DNA of 9,513 bases, taken from assembly GCA_964537965.1 (NCBI GenBank), contig CAZIDB010000186.1, positions 1-9,513 on the forward strand. The letters are read 5' to 3'. A program made the translations under genes and the position numbers. How positions within the stretch are numbered: the stretch's first letter is position 1; every line of letters begins with the position of its first letter. The notes below the pieces were generated by a model. It was not told the DNA's origin, did not search any database, and worked only from the letters and a program-made list of their open reading frames with translations. Source of the stretch: SURF-24 sp964537965 (lineage in GTDB: Bacteria; Bacteroidota; Ignavibacteria; Ignavibacteriales; SURF-24). Shown here one piece after another: positions 1 to 5,852 of the stretch.

Positions 1-192
1 GCAGGATTTGCGTCGTTTGTTTTTGCAAAATATATCATTCCTATGATAACAGGAGAGCAAACTTCTTTTGCATTCTATACAGGTTTGGAATTGGCAGTCT
101 CGTTTTCAGTTTTCTATTTTGAAGGATTTATAAACAAGCAGTCTCATGAAACTAAAATTAAAGTTGAAAACCTATTTAATAAAATTAATTAA
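1..192 (+). CDS. C-terminal fragment of a polytopic membrane protein, possible sugar transporter
   Basis: The frame is open from base 1 and closes with TAA at 190-192, leaving the last 63 residues of a protein whose start lies outside the window. Two hydrophobic stretches are visible: one around residues 1-16 and one around residues 23-43 (containing LELAVSFSVFYF). A short polar, lysine-rich tail follows. This is how the last membrane helices and cytoplasmic tail of a transporter usually look. The stop is 23 bases before the nagA start on the same strand, so it is probably the preceding gene of the nag operon, and a GlcNAc or sugar permease would fit. I see no family-specific motif in this fragment, so the transporter role is inferred from context only. 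Confidence 0.6.
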   Translation, partial: AGFASFVFAKYIIPMITGEQTSFAFYTGLELAVSFSVFYFEGFINKQSHETKIKVENLFNKIN

Positions 193-215
193 AAACTATT
201 ATCAGAAACACATAA

Positions 216-1541
216 ATGAAAATACAGATAACAGACGGTAAAGTTCTTTTACCAGACAGCTTAAAAAATTGTACTGTTGAAATAGAAAACAACAGAATTT
301 CAGCAATCGGAAATAATTTAAAATCCGGTAATTCCACAGTAAAAATTTCTGCAAAAGGAAAATACGTTTTACCGGGGTTCATTGATTTGCATACAAACGG
401 GATAGCAGGATTTGATCTTACTAACGGTGTTTATGATTACGACAAGCATACTTTTTCTTCTAGCCAAGATATTTATTTAAAGGGACTGGATAAAGCGCTT
501 AAGCTATATGCAAGACATGGAACCACAATGATAGGCTTTACTACTTTTGAGGCATCAATAAATAAGCTTAAGAAAATCTTCAAATCACTTGCTAAGTATA
601 AAAACGAAAGTGAGAGTATATATAAAACTGTTTTTTACGGAATTTTTATTGAAGGAACTTTTATAAAAGACAAAAAGTATTGCGGAGCTCATGATCCTAA
701 ATATTTTTTCAAACCATCAATTCCTTTGTTTGATGAATTACAGGAAGCCGCAGATGGGAATATTAAAATTGTAAACGTCGTACCGGAATGGGGAGAAGAC
801 GCACTTCGGCTCATTGAGTACTTAACTTCGAAAAATATAATTTGTGCAGCCGGACATACTAATTCAAATGGTGAACAATACCGGATGGCTATTAAGAAAG
901 GATTAAAGTTAGCCATACATGCACTAAATGGTCCAGCATCATCATCATTTAAACCTTTCAATAAAGGCGGTGCACTTCAGGCCTTCCTTCATTCTGATCA
1001 TGTGTACGTTGAAATTATTACAGACGGCTATCATGTTGATAAGGCCTACATACTTGACCTGATTAAAAGGAAAGGCGTTGACAGATGCGCTGTAATTACA
1101 GATAGTATGTTTCTTACAAAGATGAAGAAAATTTCCGAGTTTGAAATCTCCGGTGTTAAAGGAAAACTTAGTGACAATGGCGAATATCTTCAATTGGTTG
1201 GTAAAGAAGCAATGCACTCCCTTTTCGGAAGCCTGTTAACTATGGATAAAGCTTTCTCAAATTTACTTTCATGGATGACAAGACCGACAGAGGGTATTTG
1301 GAATAGAATGCATGAACCGGTTGAATTTGAACAGGCCCTTAAGTATGTATCGCAAATGTGCAGCGGTAATCCGGCTAAAGTGCTTGGAATTTTTGATTGT
1401 ACCGGAGCTAATAAAACTTTATGTACAGGAAGCCTTGAAGTTAACAAACTTGCTGATATTGTTATTGCCGACATTGAAGAAACCAAAGATGGTTACAAGC
1501 TTAAAGTTGAAGATGTTATTATGAAGGGGAAAATGATTTAA
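216..1541 (+). CDS. nagA: N-acetylglucosamine-6-phosphate deacetylase (NagA-type amidohydrolase)
   Basis: This cytoplasmic enzyme hydrolyses GlcNAc-6-phosphate to glucosamine-6-phosphate and acetate, feeding NagB. The 441-residue protein shows the family landmarks in order: PGFIDLHTNG (53-62), metal-ligand Glu in FIEGTF (E146), GHT (H214), the second His in IHALNG (H235), the substrate His in DGYHV (H273), the catalytic Asp in VITDSM (D296), GSLLTMD (338-344), SGNPAKVLGI (383-392) and LADIVIAD near the end. It is longer than the usual ~380 residues; extra sequence sits around residues 72-95 and 300-335. The metal site carries H59 and N61 where binuclear members have HxH and E. coli NagA has Q59/N61, so a mononuclear enzyme is the better guess. 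The start has no clear Shine-Dalgarno. nagX follows after 12 bases. GalNAc-6-P deacetylase is the main alternative, but nagB nearby favours GlcNAc-6-P. Confidence 0.9.
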   Translation: MKIQITDGKVLLPDSLKNCTVEIENNRISAIGNNLKSGNSTVKISAKGKYVLPGFIDLHTNGIAGFDLTNGVYDYDKHTFSSSQDIYLKGLDKALKLYARHGTTMIGFTTFEASINKLKKIFKSLAKYKNESESIYKTVFYGIFIEGTFIKDKKYCGAHDPKYFFKPSIPLFDELQEAADGNIKIVNVVPEWGEDALRLIEYLTSKNIICAAGHTNSNGEQYRMAIKKGLKLAIHALNGPASSSFKPFNKGGALQAFLHSDHVYVEIITDGYHVDKAYILDLIKRKGVDRCAVITDSMFLTKMKKISEFEISGVKGKLSDNGEYLQLVGKEAMHSLFGSLLTMDKAFSNLLSWMTRPTEGIWNRMHEPVEFEQALKYVSQMCSGNPAKVLGIFDCTGANKTLCTGSLEVNKLADIVIADIEETKDGYKLKVEDVIMKGKMI

Positions 1542-1553
1542 ATATTCATAAGC

Positions 1554-2711
1554 ATGACAGAAGTGGAAAATATTCAAAATATAAATCAGGGCGAAATTAA
1601 AGAAAGCAGCAGACTTGTTTCCATAGATGCTTTTAGAGGCGCAACAATTGCCGGTATGATACTCGTAATAAATCCGGGCAGCTGGAAATATATTTATGCT
1701 CCATTGCGTCATGCAGATTGGAACGGATGCACTCCGACAGATTTAATCTATCCTTTCTTTTTATTTATTGTTGGCGTTTCAATTACGTTTTCGTTTTCTA
1801 AAAGCCTTTCTATGAGTATACCCAAAAAGCAACTCTACTTAAAAATTCTTAAGCGGACAGCTATTTTGTTTGTCCTGGGTTTGTTCTTAAATAGTTATCC
1901 TAACTTTAATCTTATTGATATAAGAATTATGGGAGTACTTCAAAGGATTGCTGTTTGTTATTTCTTTGTCTCAATAATTTTTTTGAATACTGATTTTAAA
2001 TACCAGTTTGCGATAACAGTTTTGTTTTTATTTATGTACTGGGCAGTAATGGAGTGGATTCCTGTTCCGGGAATTGGTGCAGGCCACTATGATAAAGTAA
2101 ATAATTTTGCTACTTATTTTGATCGTTTTTTTTTACAGGGGCATATGGGTTCTTATGAAAAAATTGGAGAACCCGAAGGTCTTATTAGTACTCTTCCATC
2201 TTTATCCACAACATTATTTGGAGTTTTAACCGGGCATTTACTTAAATATGACATAGTACCACGGGAAAAATTAATTATAATTTTTACAACAGGAGCAGCA
2301 CTTGTTTTTGCTGGTATAATGTGGGGATTTTGTTTACCTGTTAATAAACATTTGTGGACAAGCTCATACTCTGTTCTAACGGGAGGATATGCTTTAATTG
2401 TCTTTGGTGTGTTTTATTATTTAATAGATGTAAAGAGATATAGCAAATGGTTTAAACCTTTTCTTGTATTTGGAGTGAACGCTATTGTTGTGTATGTCCT
2501 GTCAATTGTAGTTGCGCAAACTATAAAGCTAATCACTTTTACTACTGCAGAAGGCGTTCACTATGATTTGAAAACCTGGCTATACGATAAATTCTTTGCG
2601 GTACAGCTTGGAAATTTTAATGGTTCTTTAGCGTACGCTTTAGCTTACTGTTTAATCTGGACCGCAGTAATGTGGTCCTTCTATAACAAAAAAATATTCA
2701 TAAGAATATAA
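1554..2711 (+). CDS. nagX: NagX / HGSNAT-like transmembrane acyltransferase (COG4299, DUF5009)
   Basis: This is a 385-residue inner-membrane protein of the family that includes lysosomal heparan-alpha-glucosaminide N-acetyltransferase (HGSNAT). The N-terminal signature is clear: RLVSIDAFRG (20-29), then LRHADWNG (51-58) and TDLIYPFFLFIVGVS (62-76). H53 in this block aligns with the active-site His of human HGSNAT. Further family blocks are RIMGVLQRIA (124-133) and EGLISTLPSLSTTLFG (208-223). About ten hydrophobic segments are visible, near residues 28-42, 62-82, 102-116, 126-144, 150-166, 215-228, 240-260, 272-292, 302-326 and 358-376. It lies between nagA and nagB with short gaps (12 and 24 bases), so it is probably co-transcribed. 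By analogy it may pass acetyl groups across the membrane to glucosamine ends. That activity is inferred; bacterial members are often labelled only as DUF5009. Confidence 0.85.
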   Translation: MTEVENIQNINQGEIKESSRLVSIDAFRGATIAGMILVINPGSWKYIYAPLRHADWNGCTPTDLIYPFFLFIVGVSITFSFSKSLSMSIPKKQLYLKILKRTAILFVLGLFLNSYPNFNLIDIRIMGVLQRIAVCYFFVSIIFLNTDFKYQFAITVLFLFMYWAVMEWIPVPGIGAGHYDKVNNFATYFDRFFLQGHMGSYEKIGEPEGLISTLPSLSTTLFGVLTGHLLKYDIVPREKLIIIFTTGAALVFAGIMWGFCLPVNKHLWTSSYSVLTGGYALIVFGVFYYLIDVKRYSKWFKPFLVFGVNAIVVYVLSIVVAQTIKLITFTTAEGVHYDLKTWLYDKFFAVQLGNFNGSLAYALAYCLIWTAVMWSFYNKKIFIRI

Positions 2712-2735
2712 AGGCAGTTTTACTTAATAATTAAA

Positions 2736-2824
2736 ATGGAATTAAAATTTTAAATACAGAACAATATATAAAATCAATAAAAGTTGATGAGCTGAAAGTT
2801 GAAATATATAACAGCCGCGAATCT
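2736..2824 (+). other. Broken 5' end of nagB (N-terminal codons without an in-frame standard start)
   Basis: The nagB frame stays open upstream of its first ATG (2825) back to a TAA at 2732-2734. The 28 codons from 2741 encode plausible NagB N-terminal sequence, including VEIYNSRES directly before MGKAAA, which matches the usual first strand and helix of this family. No ATG, GTG or TTG occurs in this frame. An ATG at 2736 sits 24 bases after the nagX stop, as expected for an operon start, but in its own frame it ends after five codons (MELKF, stop 2751-2753). Adding one A to the AAAA run at 2744-2747 would join it to the nagB frame and give 266 residues. A one-base deletion, a sequencing error, an ATT start (2741 or 2747) or a -1 slip on AAA could each explain this. 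Confidence 0.7.
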
Positions 2825-3535
2825 ATGGGAAAAGCCGCAGCAGACGAAGTGACTGAAAAGCTTACTTCACTTTTGCAGCAACAAGACAATGTAAGAATGG
2901 TTTTTGCCGCCGCTCCTTCGCAGAATGAACTATTAAGTGAATTATCAGTAAAGCAAAATATTGACTGGCAGAGAGTTACTGCCTTTCATATGGATGAGTA
3001 CATTGGTTTGGATGAAAATTCTTCCCAGTCATTTGCACATTATCTTAAACAAAATATTTTTAATAAGCTCCCTTTTAAGAGTGTTAATTTAATTAGTAAA
3101 ACAGATTTGGATGCTGAAGCTAATTGCACCAGGTATTCAAATCTTTTTAAAGAAGCGCCAATAGACATTGTTTGCATGGGCATTGGCGAGAACGGGCACA
3201 TAGCATTTAACGATCCGCCAGTTGCAGATTTTAATGACCCAAGTTTAGTAAAAATTGTTCATTTGGATAATGCCTGCAGGGTACAACAAGTTAATGACGG
3301 ATGTTTCCCTTCGTTAGAGGCTGTGCCGGAAAAAGCCATTACTTTAACAGTTCCGGCTCTGCTTTCTGCTAGGAACTTATTTATTGTTGTTCCGGGGAAA
3401 CTAAAAGCCAAAGCAGTAGAGCGGACTCTTAATGGCGCGATAAGCACCGAATGTCCCGCATCAGTTTTAAGAACACATAAAAGCGCAAAGCTGTTTTTAG
3501 ATAAAGATTCTTCAAGAGAATTAAAAAATATTTAA
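2825..3535 (+). CDS. nagB: Glucosamine-6-phosphate deaminase (NagB), N-terminus probably longer
   Basis: The enzyme converts glucosamine-6-phosphate to fructose-6-phosphate and ammonia, linking amino-sugar use to glycolysis. From the ATG at 2825 it is 236 residues. Visible motifs are AFHMDEYIGL (53-62, catalytic D57), GIGENGHIAFNDPP (119-132, with H125 as the ring-opening His) and ITLTVPALL further on. It belongs to the subgroup with FAAAPSQ (27-33) where E. coli has the GLPTGGTP loop, and with N123 and D130 where E. coli has D141 and E148. A 6-phosphogluconolactonase or other sugar-phosphate isomerase is less likely because the DEY and GENGHIAFND blocks are NagB-like. The start is the first in-frame ATG, but it has no ribosome-binding site and omits the first strand; see the 2736-2824 entry. 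It is the last gene before the terminator at 3629-3664. Confidence 0.85.
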   Translation: MGKAAADEVTEKLTSLLQQQDNVRMVFAAAPSQNELLSELSVKQNIDWQRVTAFHMDEYIGLDENSSQSFAHYLKQNIFNKLPFKSVNLISKTDLDAEANCTRYSNLFKEAPIDIVCMGIGENGHIAFNDPPVADFNDPSLVKIVHLDNACRVQQVNDGCFPSLEAVPEKAITLTVPALLSARNLFIVVPGKLKAKAVERTLNGAISTECPASVLRTHKSAKLFLDKDSSRELKNI

Positions 3536-3731
3536 TAATAGAGTAGGTAGAAACAAAACGAGATAACAGTAAATTGATCATCCTAATGAAACATATAAAA
3601 ACTTGAATTCCTCCTCCTGTTCTTGTAAAGAGGTGGGGTAGCAATCTGCCCCTCTCTTTTTTTTACAGAATGACGAGAAACTTTACTGCTTAAATAAAAC
3701 AATTTTTTATCCTGCTAAAAGAGAAACAAAA
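3536..3731 (+). other. Intergenic region nagB to GH20 gene
   Basis: This 196-base gap holds the terminator at 3629-3664. Upstream of it is a tiny ORF (3586-3606, MKHIKT). A CCTCCTC block (3610-3616) can pair 6 of 7 bases with GAGGTGG (3630-3636), which would compete with the left arm of the terminator. AAAGAG at 3717-3722 is a modest ribosome-binding site for the ATG at 3732. I could not pick a convincing promoter for the GH20 gene between the terminator and the start. Confidence 0.4.
3629..3664 (+). terminator. Rho-independent terminator after nagB
   Basis: An imperfect hairpin pairs AGAG and GGGG on the left arm (3629-3638) with CCCC and CTCT on the right arm (3649-3657), with a small bulge and a loop of about ten bases. 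A run of eight T (3657-3664) follows at once, the last bases of the arm overlapping it. It lies 94 bases after the nagB stop and 67 bases before the hexosaminidase start, so it separates the nag operon from the secreted-enzyme genes. Readthrough could still couple the two groups. Confidence 0.75.
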
Positions 3732-5774
3732 ATGAAATTGAAAAAAATATTAACTCTTGGCTTTTCTGTTCTCCTAATAAACATTATTACTATTGCTCAA
3801 AATAGTTTTGCTGAACTTAATCTAATGCCAGTTCCTTATAAAGTAGAATTGGCTAACGGAAAGTTCAGACTGGATAATACTTTTTGCGTTGGTGTAAATA
3901 ATAATGATGCAAGAATATTTAAAGCTGCACTAAGAATGATAAATATTCTTTCCGGCAGAACCGGTATATGTCTGGAAAGGCAGTTCCCTGATACAACAAA
4001 AGATTTTAAAACCTGGCAAATGGTAATTTCTGTAAACCGCAAAGGCAATCTTGATGCTGATGAAGATGAATCCTACAGCCTGGATGTAGCTGAAAATGGA
4101 ATTAGCCTGAAAGCAGAAACAGATATTGGCGCTATTAGAGGTTTGGCAACTTTAACTCAATTGATTAAAGCTGATGAGAACGGCTATTATATTCCTGCAG
4201 TAAAAATTAAAGATGAACCACGGTTTAAATGGCGCGGACTTTTAGTTGATGTCTGCAGGCATTTCATTCCTGTTGATGTTATTAAAAGAAATATTGATGC
4301 TATGGAAGCAGTTAAAATGAATGTGCTACACTGGCATTTAACTGAAGACCAGGGATTTAGAGTTGAATGCAAAGCTTTCCCTAAGCTTCAGGAATTAGGT
4401 TCCGATGGCTTGTATTATACTCAGGAAGAAATTAAAGATGTGGTTGCTTATGCTGCGGACAGAGGCATTCGTGTTATGCCGGAATTTGATCTTCCGGGTC
4501 ACGCAACAGGCTGGCTTGTTGGTTATCCTGAATTAGCAAGCGCGCCGGGTCCTTATTCTATTGAAAGGAACTGGGGAATATTCAGCCCAACGTTTGATCC
4601 TACAAATGAAGAAACATATAAATTCCTCGATACTTTTTTCAAAGAAATGTCTGAACTGTTTCCGGATAAGTTCTGGCATATTGGCGGCGATGAGAATAAT
4701 GGTAAACAATGGAACGCCAATCCGGAAATTCAGGATTTCATGAAAAAGAATAATTTGCCCGATAACCATGCTCTTCAAAATTACTTTAATAAAAAGCTTG
4801 GTAAAATTCTTGCAAAGTATAATAAAACAATGGTTGGATGGTACAGCGATAAGCAACCAGATCTTGGTAAAGATTATGTTGTTCAATCCTGGAAAGGAAG
4901 AAGTTCGCTTTATGAATCTGCTAAAAACGGTTACCGGTGTTTACTGTCTCACGGTTTTTATATTGATCTGGTTCAGTCAACAGAATATCATTATATGAAT
5001 GATCCTATTCCGCAGGATACAATTTTAAGTGATGAAGTAAGAGACAGAATCCTTGGCGGAGAAGCAACTATGTGGTCAGAGTATGTTGGTCCGGAAACAA
5101 TTGATTCCAGGATTTGGCCGCGCACTGCTGCAATTGCTGAACGTCTCTGGTCTCCCGGTTCTGTTGATAATGTTGAAGATATGTTCAGGCGGCTTGACAT
5201 AGTTAGCATTCAGCTTGAAGATTACGGATTGACTCACATTAAAAACTACGATATGATGCTGAGAAGATTAGCCAACAGTTATGACATAGCTGTTCTTAAA
5301 AATTTTGTTGATGTAATTCAGCCAATCTTTACTTACGACAGGAAAAAATACAGAAGACCAAAATCATTTCATCCTTTAACAAAAGTTGCAGATGTGGCAA
5401 AACCGGATCCACGAGTGGCAAGGGAATTTAATCAGATGGTTTCCAAACTTTCTGTAAAAGATATAAATAATGAAGAGAAAATTTCTCCTGTAATAAAAAT
5501 GTTAGACCTGTGGAAAAGTAACCATACTCAGTTGCAAAAGTTAATTAAGGAATCTCCGGTTCTGAATGAAATTGAAACGCTTTCTAAAGATTTATCCGTA
5601 TGTGCAGATATTGGCTTACAGGCAGTTGACTATATGAAAAAGAAACAACAGCCGGAACAAAACTGGATTGATGCTCAAATGGAAATCCTGAAGAAAGCAG
5701 AAACGCCGAGAGGTGAAACCGAGCTTGCTATAACTAAATCAATTAAAAAATTAGTTGAAATGACAAAAAAATAA
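3732..5774 (+). CDS. Secreted GH20 beta-N-acetylhexosaminidase
   Basis: This enzyme removes terminal beta-linked GlcNAc or GalNAc from glycans by the substrate-assisted GH20 mechanism. The 680-residue protein starts with a signal peptide (KK, hydrophobic core, IAQ near residue 23). Residues about 28-155 form the GH20b-like N-terminal domain (LMPVPYKVEL). The catalytic barrel follows: RGLLVDVCRHF (168-178, with D173 and R176), HWHLTEDQGFR (200-210), MPEFDLPGH (249-257), HIGGDE (316-321, catalytic pair D320-E321), GWYSD (369-373) and GGEATMWSE (442-450). IWPRTAAIAERLWS closes the barrel. The last ~170 residues are predicted from composition to be helical, and I recognise no domain in them. No T9SS sorting tail is present, so a periplasmic site or ordinary export is likely. 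It sits between the nag operon and the lyase, which suggests it releases the GlcNAc that NagA and NagB consume. Exact substrate is unknown. Confidence 0.93.
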   Translation: MKLKKILTLGFSVLLINIITIAQNSFAELNLMPVPYKVELANGKFRLDNTFCVGVNNNDARIFKAALRMINILSGRTGICLERQFPDTTKDFKTWQMVISVNRKGNLDADEDESYSLDVAENGISLKAETDIGAIRGLATLTQLIKADENGYYIPAVKIKDEPRFKWRGLLVDVCRHFIPVDVIKRNIDAMEAVKMNVLHWHLTEDQGFRVECKAFPKLQELGSDGLYYTQEEIKDVVAYAADRGIRVMPEFDLPGHATGWLVGYPELASAPGPYSIERNWGIFSPTFDPTNEETYKFLDTFFKEMSELFPDKFWHIGGDENNGKQWNANPEIQDFMKKNNLPDNHALQNYFNKKLGKILAKYNKTMVGWYSDKQPDLGKDYVVQSWKGRSSLYESAKNGYRCLLSHGFYIDLVQSTEYHYMNDPIPQDTILSDEVRDRILGGEATMWSEYVGPETIDSRIWPRTAAIAERLWSPGSVDNVEDMFRRLDIVSIQLEDYGLTHIKNYDMMLRRLANSYDIAVLKNFVDVIQPIFTYDRKKYRRPKSFHPLTKVADVAKPDPRVAREFNQMVSKLSVKDINNEEKISPVIKMLDLWKSNHTQLQKLIKESPVLNEIETLSKDLSVCADIGLQAVDYMKKKQQPEQNWIDAQMEILKKAETPRGETELAITKSIKKLVEMTKK

Positions 5775-5840
5775 TAAATCATCATCGTAAAAAAACATGA
5801 AACAAGTTGGATAAAGAATGCTGAATCCAGGTAATGATTA

Positions 5841-5847
5841 AAAGGAG
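5841..5847 (+). promoter_or_regulatory. Strong Shine-Dalgarno for the lyase gene
   Basis: AAAGGAG lies five bases before the ATG at 5853. It is the best ribosome-binding site in the window and fixes this start. The nag operon genes upstream lack anything comparable. Confidence 0.75.
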
Positions 5848-5852
5848 TACAA

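Noticed and set aside
689..1712. Overlapping minus-strand ORFs of 90-98 codons within nagA and the start of nagX
   Set aside because: They are antisense to well-supported family proteins and show no recognisable domain or ribosome-binding site.
2742..2753. Canonical -1 frameshift heptamer at the nagB start
   Set aside because: The codons TTA AAA TTT TAA do not fit the X XXY YYZ pattern. Only a single-codon AAA slip is possible, and no strong stimulatory element is obvious.
3429..3644. 71-codon minus-strand ORF reaching into the nagB-GH20 gap
   Set aside because: It overlaps the nagB 3' end and the terminator, and its product looks like a random AT-rich translation.
4533..4998. Plus- and minus-strand ORFs of 60-117 codons inside the GH20 gene
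   Set aside because: They lie in other frames across the catalytic barrel, whose motifs are intact, and encode no recognisable protein.
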